64,000 nt of DNA from Larimichthys crocea (GCF_000972845.2 NC_040018.1:11381157-11445156); one strand, 5' to 3'; positions 12,393 through 27,654 are shown, numbered from the stretch's first letter. Numbers and translations: made by a program. The notes: generated by a model not told the origin, from the sequence alone.

Positions 12393-15114
12393 TTACTTGT
12401 TCTTGAATATAGATTTTCAATACTCTACCAAACACTGCTGCGGCTAAGTCTGACCACCTTATACCGGCAGATTGTGTAGTACTCTAGTCTTTACAAAGGA
12501 CTTAATTGGCTGATATTCAACTTTTACTTCTTGACCCATGAAGTTCTTGTCCAGACACAAACTACACACATGATAAGCTGCTCCCACTAGCTCCCTAAAG
12601 TATGACAGGCTCAGAGTGTGTTGCACCCTTGTCTTCTCCAGCCACCATGGAGTTTCTGCTGATAGTCTCAGTGCAGGTCACAGTACAATACTGATCGCCA
12701 AGCAGATCTTTACTGTATCTGACAGAAAGCACTTCCCATAGGAGGCCCTACAGCAGTTTCAGGAGGGTCAGCGCTGCAGATGTTCTAGCTCTGTGATGCC
12801 ACTTCTCATAAAGCACTGAATGAACCAGACTCTGTTGTAAAAGAAAAGCTTTTCTAACACCTCCTGAAGTCCTGAACCTCCACACAGCACATGTTCATCT
12901 CAGACAAAGTTTAAATAGTCCAATCACTCCAAAAAATGCAGCTGATCACCAGCTGGCTGCTGACATGTGTGCTTGTTCTGCACCTGCATGACAGAAAACG
13001 CAGTAACTACTCCTGAAAACAAGTGAAAAGATGGTAATTAATTCAGAATTTTATCATTCTATCCCAGACAAAGTGTGATGTGCTGCATTTTACAATTATA
13101 TTGCAGTGTTATCCATAAACATAACCAAACCCTAAAGTCTGTTTTTGTCCATCAAAGAATCTTGCAGAAAGACTAACAAAAAATACCAGCAATACATTTT
13201 TAGGGATTTCCACTGTGACTCTGACTAATGTCTTATCATTTGCTCAGAATACAAACTGAGAATATGTCCTTGCTTTGCTGTGAATAGATGTTGTCAGTGT
13301 GTGGTCTGAGGCTTGTGGAAGATGACGAGGCAGAGGGGTAAAATAAGCAGAAAATGCAGTGAAATGGGGAAATGACTGATTCTCGAGGCTGACAGTTTTT
13401 GTCACACCTATTCAACAAAATCAATGGGCAGAAGAGCTGTTGATTTGGGACATCTCGAGCAAATGGTGCCAAAGACATCACAAAAACTACAGGCAACGGT
13501 CGACTAATAGCAAAGCAGTAGGTAGGAGGGTTGTTCAGCGCGTGTCTCTGCAGGGAGCGACGAGATCACGGCCTTGATGCGAAACATCAACTCTGTGCAT
13601 TGACTGTGTTCACATAATAAACACTTTGCATGTGAGTTGTGTGACAGAGATGTGTTCACCGTCGATCATTTATGTATCCCGCTGTGCAGCTTTGACTGTG
13701 AAGACTCCATCCTGAGATAAAGCTGAGATTACTGTACACAGCAGTGCACGAAAAAAACAACCTGTGTGCAAGCTTATAGCTTTTTCCAAACATTTCACAG
13801 AGTCAAACTGCGAGCATTCATGCAATTCAAGAAGTATTATTTTTCATCTAAGCTCATTTTTGTTTTTGGGAGTGCATCTGTCGTGCAGATGTGAGGCATT
13901 TCTGTGGTTTCCCCTGTGAACACAATGTAGATGATGATATAATAAATCCTACCAGGTAAAGAACTATAATACCACCTCTATAGAAACTGTTTGACAAGCC
14001 TGTTCAGATTTTTGACCTCTAGAAGACACCTTGCCCCAAGCCAATCAGGTTAGTGAGTTACACAGCAAGGTTACACATCCGCCTCCTTACAGGAAATCAC
14101 AAATTATCTCAGTACTCCCTCTCGCTGTTAATTTACAGCCCCAGGCAGTGCACATGAAATGAAAAGAAAGACAGGATGGAAATGAAATGTGTCTGCAAAG
14201 ATTGAATAGCACACATCCGCAGCAACCAATGTGGATAGTACAAAACATTAAAAAAGAGCTACTGCTGAGAAACGAGCAAATTAGAAACTTAAGGTGGCCT
14301 AATACATAGTCTATATGCTGTTATAATTCAGTTCTCCTCATACACTGTGTTTTAGTGACTATAGGAGAGGAACTATATGGCAGTTGCATCATGAGTTCAT
14401 TAGAGCAGCAACAGCCTAGCAGCCATCTGAAATGGTCGAGGACTCTGGGGACTCGGGCGTGACAGCTTCCTCTTAGACATAATTCAACACATCTGACTAC
14501 TTTGGCACTTAATAAAGGTTTACAGCACCAATTCCCATCTCTCTTTTAATGAGCTATGATCAAAATGACAAATGTGCTTGATCTTTCCTCTTTTCATTGG
14601 CATGCTTCATCCTATGAAGTCTTTTATTTGGTTATCAATGTTTTATAATCAATCAGGGACATAAAACGAATGGATATGATTGTCATTATCCAATAAAGGC
14701 ACAGTAGCACATACTGTATATCATTCCTGCCGACACTCTGAGTCAAGCTAATCTACCGAGATCATGCACTCGCAAACTACAGCCAGCCCAGGCTAGATAC
14801 ACACTGCATACTAAGAGGTCTGCCTCTTGGGGAAAGACAAATGCTGTTGCCATTCTCCACTTCCTGCCCAATTAATCTGAGCAGCGAACACTTACTTTTT
14901 TTTTTTTTTGTAGTACTTTCATCGTGACTGTTCTCACATGGGATATGTTACATGGTGAGAGGAAACCTGGAGACATCAGTTTAGACTTGATGATTTCAGC
15001 AATTTAAAGGCAATTATGTTCGAACAACTACTGATTGTTACTCAAGGTAATGGTTTCATTCTGATTAGAGAAGCAAGACTAGTCTGCAGCTGCAGAGTCT
15101 GCAGCCATGCAAGA

Positions 15115-15500
15115 GGCTCTGCGAGGCTGAAAGCACGTTAGTGCTCATTATGATAATTCTAACATGCTGGTGATGAGCAGGTATAATCTTTACCTCGTTA
15201 ACGGTCTATGTTTAGTGTTTTTGCATGCTAATATTTACTAATTAAGGGAATGTCAGGTGTACCAAAATATAATAAGGACAAATAAGGATTAAATAAAATT
15301 AATCTTCTGGATATCTGAACTAAACAGTTGCTGCTTCACTGGAAAACACAAGTCACCCTCATGGTGTTATAGCTAGGATTAGGCACCTTGCATGCCTGTA
15401 CAGATTTTCATGGCAATCCATCCAATACTGGTTGAGATATTTCAGTCTGGACTAAAGCGGTAGGCCGACTGACCGGATGACATTGCCATCCACAAAGCCA
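15115..15500 (+). repeat. Dispersed teleost repeat, family B, copy 2
   Basis: Contains GCACGTTAGTGCTCATTATG, TAACATGCTGGTGATGAGCA, CATGGCAATCCATCCAATAC and GAGATATTTCAGTCTGGACT, ending in ACATTGCCATCC. This is the longest copy of the family here and matches most of the consensus I recognise from percomorph genomes. It is diverged and has no coding capacity. Confidence 0.75.
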
Positions 15501-16074
15501 TAAATTGTAGCTTGGCTATAAAGGTAAAAAAAAAAAAACAGCAGACAAAAATCAAGTACCTTGAAGCACCTAATAGACCCAAATCCATTTTGTTCCACAC
15601 ATCTAAACTTTCAACTCTTGAGCTGCCAAAAAAAGAATGTAACACATAGAAATAAAATACAGAAATACAGTTTTGTAAATCAGATTTACACAATGTGTAC
15701 ATGTATTTCATGGAGTTGTCTCTCAGTAGTGGCCCCTTCAATGGATTTCACACATTCACTATGAGTGGTTACAGCCAGCCATGACGGAAGCATGAAACGT
15801 GTCTGCATGAGGTCAGCATCTACAGTTCCTGGCAGGGGTAACAGAAACTTTTGCACAGGGATGAAATATTGCTATAATGTGAAAAGCAAGAGGATACATC
15901 ACCACTGTTTTCTTTGAATCAGTACATATGATACACTATGTTGGTACCATAGCTACCGGCACAGTTGTATCAACTGGATTTTTACAAATTAATCAAATTT
16001 ACCTGCAGTCTGAACACAGTCAACCTCATTTAGTACACTATTTTTTATATATGACAACGTCAGAGCTCTCATCA

Positions 16075-16392
<318 letters not shown>

Positions 16393-17949
16393 TTAAATTT
16401 AATACAGTGAAAGATACATTGACTCCTGACATGGACAATACTTTTAAGAGACCCTGTGAGAATAGTAAAAAGATAGTGTAAATAGATACATAATGTAATA
16501 CTATATTGTGATTGCAGCTGCACATGGCTGATCAAAAGTGTACAACAAAAGAAGGGAGGACGTGAGACATGACGAGCTACCAAGGGAGGCATCGAGGTAG
16601 AGCGCACCTCTGTGTCCCAGATTGAGAGAAAGCAGGACATGAACCCAACAAGTATGGGTTAATTACATTGGGGAGAGGAGATGAGGAACGTTAAGTTTCA
16701 GTCACGACTGGGGGACGCTCTCTGGGGAACCACATAAAGCAGAGAAGCCGGTATATTCGGCTGGTACTACTTTCTGCGTAGGGAGAAACGCTGCTTCAAA
16801 TGTAGAAGTGGTCGGGTTAGTGGGTTGAATGCTGGATGAAAATGATGTAGGAACCCCTAGCATATAATTTCAGTTTTAAAAAAATCAGCTTAGCATCTCA
16901 TTATGAAAATGTGAAGACTGTCCAACTACCTCTGATCTGACCCTGCAATAGCTTAATGCACTTATTTTGATGGGTTCTCCTGTTATCCATGATGTTAACA
17001 CTGCTGTTGACAGTATTTCTAAGCCCTAATTAAAGACTTCCACCAAATTTACACAGCTGCCTTCAACTCAGCTGGTGAAAAAAGTGCCTCTGGAAAAACT
17101 CTGTCATGTCAAACAACCCTATTGATGTCATCATGAGCTAAAAGTTGCCCAGGAGTACAACACGGGGTTGCTGAGAAGCTTATGTGTACATTTATTTTAT
17201 GGAGTTGTCTTGTGTAAATGTCTCAGACACATGAAACTGAAGCACATACTTCAACGTAAGGGTTAGGGTATGCAAAAGTGTTTAAAGTTGTTCAAAGTAG
17301 AAGGAGGAGATGTGAGGATGACAGTGTACATTTACCTCAAAGGCACTGGTAGTGTAGTGTTGATGGATAGAGAGCAGGCTCATCGCTGCATAAAGCTGCT
17401 GCGAATGTAACATTCACAGTTTTGAAAAGTTGCTGAAACGGTTGCACGCAGCCCCTCATAATTCCAACATTGGAAAGGTGTGGTGTGGAGCGGAGTTTGA
17501 AGATGTTCATCAATCAAACAAACACTCTTGACGAGGTATACTGTCCACCTTAATGGGTCTATGTGTATAGGCTGTTTTCGTTAAAGTCTCTGCATCTGCT
17601 GCTTTGATTTTTGTAAGTCTCTCAACCTTATGGCACAGAGCTGGAATACTCTTTCAAAGTTGTTTATCTGTATCTTCACTTCTGGCAAAGATGGATGTGA
17701 TAATCATGAGCCATTAGTCACTAACAGACAAACAGTTCAGTTTACTTTTGATGTTGACTCAGTTCTACAGCCTGCTCAGAACAGAAGCGCTGCCTGTCAG
17801 CCTGCCATGTGCTGACATTCATGAATTTAAATGTGGGCAGACAACAATGAACACATGCCTATTACTCACTGACTTTATAGTGACTGATTCCACAGATGGA
17901 CAAAATTTCAATACAAATCTTGCACTCCAACGTGACACATCAGAGATTC

Positions 17950-17957
17950 TGACGTCA
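17950..17957. promoter_or_regulatory. Perfect CRE octamer TGACGTCA
   Basis: A second full palindromic CREB/ATF site in the same gene's introns. A near-palindrome, TGACACGTCA, lies about 130 bp further on. Sequence match only. Confidence 0.3.
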
Positions 17958-18300
17958 TCCAACTCATTTCAAACATAAACCGTTTAAACCCTCGGCTGTT
18001 TTTGTTTACAGGCTTATGGCAGAGTCACAACATGTGTTAGCGATGACGTGTTACTGACATGATGCATGCCAAAGCCATCAACTGACACGTCAGTGGCACT
18101 GCACTGCATGTTTTAGTTTGTTTCAGCAAATAAATTACAGAATTTGAAATAGTTTTTGTGTTATAGACTTTTTTATGTCCACGTTTTCAACATACAGTAC
18201 ATATATACTGTATACAAAATGGGTATAGGAATGTGCCAGTATAAGAATTATGGTAAATTATTGTTGAAAAAATTACAAAACATAAAATGTGTGCATGCGA

Positions 18301-18316
18301 GTGTGTGTGTGTGTGT
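18301..18316. repeat. (GT)n microsatellite, short
   Basis: Eight GT units, preceded by GTGCATGCGA. Confidence 0.9.
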
Positions 18317-18406
18317 TGAATTATTACTGAGAAGGAGGTGTGGTATTTTAGATGCATATTGCACCAATCTGGTTCTGACATTTAATTCAAAAGAATGTCA
18401 GTCTTA

Positions 18407-19076
<670 letters not shown>

Positions 19077-19683
19077 TTACTAACATGAGTTCAGCTCATA
19101 CATCTTTCTGATATTGTGTTTGAGAGCGGCTGTAGTACTGAAGGAACAGTCTACATTGCTAATGAATCGTCTCTCAAAGTGATTTCAACAGATCACCAAA
19201 GAGGAAATTAGCACTGATGTCAAGAGGAATCAATAATCCGTTTGTCCTCAGATCTCCAGAGTCTGTAGGCGAGAAATCATAATTACAGAAAAGCTTTCAC
19301 CCATTAAAGAAATTATTTATTGACAGAGGGAAATTCATGTTTCACAGTGATTGTTTTCTGTATACCTCGATATCTGAACAGCAGCTAATGTCTTTCGGTC
19401 AGCACAAACACTCGACACACACACTAACACCAGTATCAACAGAGCTAATATTTCTCGACGCTCCAAGCTGATAGAGCTGCTAGTTCAGGTTTAATGTACT
19501 TTCACTCCAAGTGTCCCCTCTGCCCACCTTTCCTCTGGGTACAGGCTTCTTTTTATTTCCTAGCTGACAGCTCCATGTATATCAGTCCTAATAACAGAAA
19601 CATGATTGCCATTTCTGGTACTTTAAATTATAGGTCAAGCGTAACGGACAGAGTTTAGAAACAAACAACAGTTTTGTGTGTTA

Positions 19684-19757
19684 ATATATATATATATATA
19701 TATAATATATAATATATATATATATATATATATAGATATATAATATATATATATATA
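19684..19757. repeat. (AT)n microsatellite
   Basis: About 70 bp of nearly pure TA with a few AATA and GATA breaks. It lies 650 bp upstream of the 18927-19037 exon in gene orientation. Confidence 0.95.
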
Positions 19758-19854
19758 AAATAAAAAATGAAACCCCTGGGCAGTGTTGGTGGATGACATA
19801 AAGGGCACTAGCAGGAGGAGTTTGGTGGATATAAAGGTAGTAGAGAACACACAT

Positions 19855-20150
19855 ACACAGATGGAGAGGAGGAGAGAGGGGAAAGGGGGTGGAGAAGGAA
19901 GTGGAGGTGGCATGTGATAAACAGATGGAGTGATAAGTTTAAGTGCTTTTCACCACGGCAGAAAATTGAAAGATTGAGGAGCTGATGGGAGAGCTTGAGG
20001 AGCAGTTGTCTGGATGGCAAAGAGGGAAATCAGAAGAAAAGAGAAGAGCGAAAATGGAGACAAAAGCTAAAAAACAAAAAGAGGAGCGAGACAGTCATTA
20101 ATAGAAAGTGACAGAAGAAGAGAGGAAAGACAGCGAGACAGACAGAACAA
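19855..20150. repeat. Purine-rich low-complexity tract
   Basis: The plus strand is mostly A and G for about 300 bp, with many GGAGA, GAAAG and GAGAG words. On the gene's sense strand it is pyrimidine-rich. No protein is read from it. Confidence 0.7.
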
Positions 20151-22200
20151 GACTCTGCAGTCCCATGGTGCACTGGTGGTGGGGATAATTAGCATTTCAT
20201 TTGAATATGATATCAGCTGTCTCTGGTTGATCCGCTGCATGAGAATGTAATCAAGCCTCTGGGAAGAGAACTCAGCTGTGCTGTGGTTTTTGGTGGCCAC
20301 AGACAAAACTGCAGGTCCCATGATGCAATTTAACCCTGACATACTTTTTGATATACATATTATAAAATACATTTACTCTGTATCTTAAATATATATATTT
20401 ATAGATTTCTTTCACCATATTTTAATTTGAGCTATTCATGTTTCTGGACAGTTTCTTGCTGTATGCACCCAGCGACTAATGATGATAAAATTCACCAAAC
20501 TGAAACACAAACTTGGACTGGATTGTAATAGACATAAATACATGAATACAATGTTATTTCACCCAAGTTATGAGCGAGCTTCATCCCCACAAAAAACATC
20601 TGATTGCACCAACGTTAAGATCTTTTATTTCTGCTTTTGTGTAAATCATTTCATAATTCAATCACGGACCTGAAAATATTGTCCATAAAACTTGGTATTG
20701 ACTGGTAACCTTTCTAGTCATTGTAAACATTGTTAAAACCATGATGATTTAGGAGATTTCTCAGAAGATAACAATTATGGTTAATATTGTCAGTGTGGAA
20801 TAAAACTATTTCGACCTTTTGAAGCTTTGTAGTATTAGTAATAAGTAATAACAATAAGTATTAAAAGGGGAAAGGTGTTTTCTGTCTCTTTGAAGAGGCT
20901 AAGTACTCACCATGTTGTACTCAACATATACTGAGCATACTGCCAACATTTTTCAATTATACTTGTGTCATGTTCTGTCAAGAAAATTAATTTGCATTTA
21001 AAAAAGGGATCAAGGGCTTGTGGGTAATATGATAAATCATCATCCAGACACAACATTAATTTCGTTCTATCGATCAGATGCTGCTGTAGGCCGCAGATAT
21101 GACTGATTTCCTAGAAACTCTGATAAAGTTTGGAGGAACTGAAGTTTACTACTGAAATACTTAACTGTGTTCCTTCATGAGCGCTGAGGTTCGTAAAAAA
21201 GCAGAGGTTATGAAATATCACTAATACATTTACAATTTAATGTTCAGAAGTTTCTATGCCTACTTGGATTCATTTCTTTCTATGAAACAAGCCAATCTGC
21301 GTGCTCTTTAATGTGAAAAGGAGTTTAGTGTTGCTTACAGTAACTGGAATATCCAGAGAGAGACAGACTCTTGTCATAACATCCAGACTGGCTCATATAG
21401 TATTGATTAGCACCAGTGACAGAAATATTTTCAGAGTGCTGTTCTGCAGATGTGAACAAGCAGGAAGCATCAGTAGCTAACATGGGAGTGCAGGAGCATT
21501 TAACTCGAATGATGCCATGGCAATAACTATCACAATGAGGATATTGTAATGCACAGACCAATGACAGTAAAAGCTCCTTCCCTGACACACAGGCCATAAG
21601 TTGTCTTTTAATTAAACCTCTCCGGGTTGGCAGCTGAGCCAGTCGGACACGACGCTGCATCTCAAACAACAACTCGATGCAATTCCAACTGAGGAGACAC
21701 CCATCTTTATTCATTGAATCCCCAGTGACTGCCGGAGTGCTCTGCCATAATATCAAACCGCTTTAAAGGGATATTTAATTTTTTGTGGTGTTCATTTGCA
21801 TAAGTCTTAAATAAATCTCTGTCAGAATTTCCAATTACCCTTCACTGTAAACTACAGCTACAATAAAAAGTGTACAACCATGAAACAAGATGATGAAGCC
21901 ACCGCTACTCTGCTGATTCATACAGACACTCTGACTAAATTGTGTTTTTATAGCACAATGGTGAAAAAAAGTGCCATAATAAATCCCTTTTGATATCCAC
22001 ACAGTCCTCTCCTGGGCTGCGTGAAGCTAGGTGTCACCTGTGTGTCCCCAAAGCTTTCTCTCTGCTGAGCTGATTGTCACGCCTGGCCCCACACCAATGC
22101 TTTCTCATTACCATGTAGGATCACATAGCACCATTTAGCAGCTAGTCATTAATTACTGCTGCGCTGCCCTCTGCATGTCAAAGAGGAAAACACACACTCG

Positions 22201-22222
22201 CGCGCACACACACACACACACA
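22201..22222. repeat. (CA)n microsatellite, short
   Basis: Starts with CGCG and continues as about nine CA units. Confidence 0.9.
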
Positions 22223-22589
22223 AGAAGCTACGCACACTCCACTCTGTCGCTGGAACAGACGAGGCAGATTTACACTGCATGTCATCATCGTATCGTTTAG
22301 CACTCACTGAGAAAGACAATACAATCAACATTCATCTCCATGACACACACTCATTGTACGATATAAGACCCCAGGTCCAGGTGTATCACTGTAATTCTCC
22401 ATAACTGTCACTGAGGTGAAAATCATTTGGCTTTAGCTTTGCCTCCTCCCATTCTTCATCCAGCCGCAGTACTTCTTCAAACTGCAGAGGAAATGGATGG
22501 TTTTTAAAATGGACTATAGTAAAAAAAACCAAAAAAAACCCAGTTTTGTTCTTGTTTGTTCGCTGGAGAGCTGCAGTTGGGTAGGCTGC

Positions 22590-22880
22590 ATGAACAGGGT
22601 TATACTCTTAAAAGCTACCCTGTGGAGTTTTTGACCACTTATAGCATCATGGGGGCAATATTTTTATATGAGTGTGTCCCCGTTTTGTTTCTTCCCATGC
22701 ATGAAACACATGGACAAACACAAGCACACATTGCTGCTAATGGTTTCCCATTATTTCACTGATCCACAGGTGGTGCTCCAAGAAACAGCAACATCAACAA
22801 AGGCAGGGAACAAACTAGTAAGCTAGTAAACGTGGAGGTTGACAAGCATTATTTAAAACCTCTGGAAATGTGGCTTGAAA
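22590..22880 (+). repeat. Probable dispersed repeat
   Basis: CTACCCTGTGGAGTTTTTGA, CACAGGTGGTGCTCCAAGAA and AACCTCTGGAAATGTGGCTT resemble segments of a repeat common in fish genomes. The match is from memory and the borders are approximate. Confidence 0.4.
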
Positions 22881-22983
22881 TAATATAATATCAAAATTTA
22901 TTGTGTCACAAAAAAATAAATAACGATTAGAAAACCTAGTTCAAAAACAGCTCCTTATGCTGTTTAGACCATTTCTTAAGAGC

Positions 22984-23053
22984 GCGTAGGCATGGCAGAC
23001 CCTGTTTTGATCACCACGGAAGCTGAGCAATGTACTGCTCTGGATACTGGATT
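22984..23053 (+). repeat. 5S-rRNA-derived fragment (SINE3-like or pseudogene)
   Basis: CGTAGGCATGGCAGACCCTG followed by GATCACCACGGAAGCTGAGC and CTGGATACTGGAT follow the order of 5S rRNA segments: the 5' GCCTACGGCCAT region, then TCGGAAGCTAAGC, then GTACTTGGATG. About 25 nt of the middle is missing or changed. It may be the head of a 5S-derived SINE. It is not a working 5S gene. Confidence 0.5.
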
Positions 23054-24867
23054 GTAAAAACTATTTTAGCCATGGCTTTACTTTGCCATCAGACAGCCCT
23101 TTTCGACATATCTTTGTTCTCTTTGCCACCAGACCAGACTCCTTTTACAAAAACAGTAATGTTGCCAGACTATTGGTTCTCAGAATTATTTGAGTAATAA
23201 ATGTCTCAGCATAATCATGGCAATCCAAACAGATATCAGGAGTCTATCAAGTTTACATGCAGTTTACATATGATAATATTTTGAATCTGTATCAAAATGA
23301 ATTCCCAACATTTTTGAGATGTTTGCGATTAAAAGCCTAAATGATATAGTCAGAAGGCTGTTGTGGATTTAAGTTTCCGGAGCTTTAAGAAACTTAATTA
23401 AGAAGGATTAGACTTCAAGGATGCACAAAATGAGTTCTGTGTAAGAGTGAATGTAAACAGAAACTTTGTCTCCATGGGGCACCTTTAAAGTCGCTCTCTA
23501 GAAGAGAGTTAGATGATCGGACTGAGATCACTGTGTCCGGTGAATATAATATAGCTAAACTAACTGGGCAGTAGGTGATGTTTTTAAATTTGGGTTTTTA
23601 AATAAACAAGAAACTAACTTTTCAATTAGAGAGCTTCATAGGGGGATTTTGTTACATTTGGACATAGCCATGCAAGCTGATTCTCTGTGAATCTAGTCTT
23701 CAGTGGCAGAACAGGCAAAAATTTGTGTTATCAATCTTGAAACCAAAGAACTGTCATAAATTCGTCTAAACAAACACATCAGTGTCCCAGGAAAAGGTAG
23801 ATGCTTACATTCCTGTAATTGAAGCACATCTTGTCTTTCTATTCTAAAGCTCTCCCCATCTGTCTGTGCCACCAACAACAAAAAAACAAGCTCATTCGTC
23901 ACCTCTGTTTATTTTAAGAAGCGCGACTCAAAGATAAGATAATCAGCGGGGGAAGTGGACTGATGCAGCAGCAAACATTGAAAGGCTTTTATTGTTTTAT
24001 TATAACTAATAAGAAAGTGGGAGCTCACATGTCAGAAACGTATGGCCTGAAGCTTGCACATATGTACAAAACTGTAATGTAGTTGTTATAACAAGACATT
24101 ATACACATTTCATGTGGTTCATCTGTATACAGGCTTGAGCAATATGCATTATTAGTTGTTCAAGTTATTAAACTTTGAAGCTGAAGTGGTCACATGTGGT
24201 GCAAAGTGCAATCTTGTCTGCTAGTATTATTATAGCAACAGATAATACATTTGTGGACGACAGTTCATGGCGTATGCGCAGAAACATTGCCAAAGACAGA
24301 GTCCTCCATTAATTCAGACATACGTTGCTGTCAGCATCATAAATAAACTCAAACACTGAGTAAAATACAGATAGGTAAAAATCACCCTGTGCATAAGAAA
24401 CCTTCATGCATGTATTGGTTCCACAGATCTGCTTTTGCTTCATGGAGTAAGGCAGACGATGAAACTCCAACACTAAGGGCTTAACGAAGATGTATCACAA
24501 GTGCAAACCAAACCATGTTATGCAAATTAGTGTACATGTCTTTCACACAAACTGCTCAGCAGTGCATGCGGTGCATTTTTAGTATTAATGATAACCACAG
24601 GAAATCTATTCCTATCTCTAGTGTAAGTGTCAAAACACCAAATTAATATCAGGACCCAGAGAGTGTATTCATGTCCGAAAAAAGATCTAATCATAGAAGG
24701 TTGTCTGCTATACAGTTCATAAAATTATCTGAGACAAACTTGATTTGGGGTCACTGTTTGATGATACTGATTGTCCTCATGAATCACGAATGTTGTTTTT
24801 TATTGCAGAGAACCACATTTTTATCATGTGGATAAAAATGGTCCTAATTAAGCAAGTTGTTTAAATC

Positions 24868-24965
24868 TAGAGTGGAATGATTAGTTCATTAGTCTTTCAA
24901 TAGAAAGTTATCTATTTTAATAATCCATGAATTATTTAAGTTAAACATTCTCTAGATTGAGAGAT
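24868..24965 (+). repeat. Family A repeat, partial copy
   Basis: GGAATGATTAGTTCATTAGT and TTTTAATAATCCATGAATTA resemble the end of family A with its alternating ATTA and TAAT words, as at 57984. Strongly diverged. Confidence 0.4.
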
Positions 24966-27266
24966 TTAAAATGGAGGTTTTATAACTGTAAAAGTTTCTT
25001 CAAGCTAATAAAAGCATTTTAAAAGGAGGCGGGGAAACACTACTGCAAATATACAGTAGATAGTAAACCTGGAATGCAGAAACTATTTTGGCGTGTCATC
25101 TTCAGTGTCCAGAACTATAATACTATAATATAGGGTGAGTGGAGGGGGTTGCAATCCACAACTATACTGCTAGATGCCACTAAATCCTACATACTGTTTC
25201 TTTGACATCAAAATGAATCAAAAGTCAAAAGTCTGTTTAACAAATATATATCATATAGAATATATAAATCTCCAGAAAATGGTGAATATCATCAGCAGAA
25301 TAATCCCTAATAATAATCACGTTCAGTTCACATTCATCATCAGTTACAGTCTAATTCAACCCCCTCTGACCAGGGTCTAGCAGCTGCTTTGTTTCTTCTC
25401 TGCCAAACCTGATCTGAATACCTGCCTGGGAGAAACAGCAACAGTAGTAGATTATGCTATGTGGCATGCTGAAACAGTGGCCACGCCGTAGGATACGACA
25501 GCATTCAAATAATCCCCTTTGAAAAGACATCATGACATACAACTGCTGTTTAACCTTTTGGAGATGCCACGGGGCAAAATAACTAAATATTGGCCAGATG
25601 GGAATTATATAAAAAGAGAATCTGAAACCTGTAAGCTTTATTTGACTACAGCATAAATTAGTATTTAGTCTGGAGCAGCACTGCGACACAATGCTGTTTA
25701 TTTTCAATTATCCCTGAGCCACGAGTGTTAGAAGCATTTATTTTTTTGCTTGTGCTCAGCAGATCACAAACCGTCTGATTTAGTATTCATCTGATACTGT
25801 ATTAATCTTCAGGTGTCTGCAGAGCTCAGAAACAGATCAGACCAGAAGACACTTGACATTACATTACTTTCCTTATCAGGTAAACTGCTCTGCTCTATAA
25901 AGTACTGTAAAAATATGTCAAAACACTCACAACCTGGGGGCTACACCGCAATCAGTAAAGATAACAATGTGTTTCTCCCAGTGTCCCTCCTACTGACTTT
26001 ACAAACACAAATCCAGAGCTGCAACAGCTGGTTCTCATTGGTTTCCACTGCTAACTGATGGAACTTTCTACCTTTGTGCTCCCCCCCCTACCACCGAGGG
26101 CCCTGGTGTATATTTATGCATGTATGGGTGCATGTGGGTGTGTGTGTGTGTTTAGACCACATCACCAGGATTAGTTGTGATCGGAGTTGAGTGACCCTGA
26201 GTTCAGTGCCGGTCCAAATAAACAGTGGAGGTGTTGATACTAACTCTCAGCAGTAGAACCCAGGGGACATCACACTAAACCAGACATAACGACTTCCACA
26301 GACCTCTAATCCGACTGGGGAAAGCTTCATCACAGGAGCACACATTGCTTCAAACTCTCATTCATGTAAGTATATGTGTTTTAGAGATACCCAGGCATGC
26401 AAACATTTGTAGAAACCACAAATCTAAGCCGACAAAAACTCTGGACGAGAATCTGAGGTTTTACTGGTATAGTGAGCACAAAATCCAATTTATCCAAAAA
26501 CAGCAGAACACAGCACAGGGATTTGCATATTCTGACTACTGTAAGGCACTGGTTACACTACTCAGCTGAAGGATTGCATGAAGATTAAATTCACAAGGAA
26601 GTGTCATTTCAAGAACATCTTGCTTTTGTAAGTGGAGGTAGTTCCTGTTAAACAAGACAAAGAAAAGTAAGATAGCGCACTCTGTTCACACTGTCAGCAC
26701 TAAGATGTGACGTTTCCAAACATACGGCACTATCAGGTGTTATCACAGAGCTCTCAGCATAAAAACTAGCTGTGGTTGTTTTTCATTTTCCTGCTGGCTA
26801 CACCTAATTGCTCTAGGTGTTCAGGGAAGAACACCAGATTTCTTTTAGTTTTCGAACTGTAGGAGATAAAAACTCGACTTGACTTTGATGTGTAGTCATG
26901 TTGACAGTATGTCAGACTGCATCTCCACAGGATGTGATGGATAAGTTCCTGTGGTTAAGGACATCATGTGGAAGTTGCAGTCCAACACTGGTTATTGGTA
27001 GATGAGATGTGGGACCTACGTGAAGTGTACTAAACTACTGTACTCCTGGAATTTTAGAAGACAACTTTGAATTGAACCTTTTGCCCTTTTAGCCCTCTAC
27101 CTCCAAACATCCACCCTGAGGAGAGGACGAATAATCATAGGTAATCAGACAGACAGTCCTTGGGTGTTTAGGGAAAGTAGTGTTGTGCTCTATAAGAGCG
27201 GTGGAGGAGTTCATCTCGGTGCACGTATTGATTAAAACACACCATGAAAGACAGTATCGCCCCAAG

Positions 27267-27318
27267 GGTCAGTAGTTGATTAACCTCCACTTCTCAACAT
27301 TTTAATCAACCACTGACC
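27267..27318. repeat. Inverted repeat, 17-bp arms
   Basis: GGTCAGTAGTTGATTAA and TTAATCAACCACTGACC pair with one mismatch, which would be a tolerated wobble pair on one strand. The loop is 18 nt. It is not part of a repeat I recognise. Confidence 0.9.
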
Positions 27319-27593
27319 TCTAAAACAAGGAGGCCCTGCCTTCTCCACTACTCCACCTCCTTGGGCTCTTAGTGGTTGTGGGGCTGTTGTAATGAGACAT
27401 GCCTCTAATGAACCTGATCCCAGCAGACCCTAATGCCACACAGAGGTACAGCAGGAACTTTGTAATGGATGCTGCTTGCTTAGAGCGGTTCACTGAAAGT
27501 CAAGGATGACGTCTCAATGCGTGAGTAATAAAATGTAAAACACTTTCCAATCAAAATATTACATGGGGTGCCAGGTAACGAAGCTCACCTGGT

Positions 27594-27642
27594 TCTATCT
27601 ATCTATCCGTCTATCCGTCTATCCATCTATCTATCTGTCTAA
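27594..27642. repeat. (CTAT/CCGT)n tetranucleotide microsatellite
   Basis: Units CTAT, CCGT, CCAT and CTGT alternate in an interrupted tetranucleotide array of about 12 units. Confidence 0.9.
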
Positions 27643-27654
27643 CTGTTGCAGTAA

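Noticed and set aside
21325..21756. 143-codon open frame on the minus strand
   Set aside because: No family resemblance or splice context, and several frames of this length are expected by chance in 64 kb.
27594..27642. Array that might suggest CRISPR-like repeats
   Set aside because: It is an interrupted tetranucleotide microsatellite in a vertebrate intron, with no spacers.
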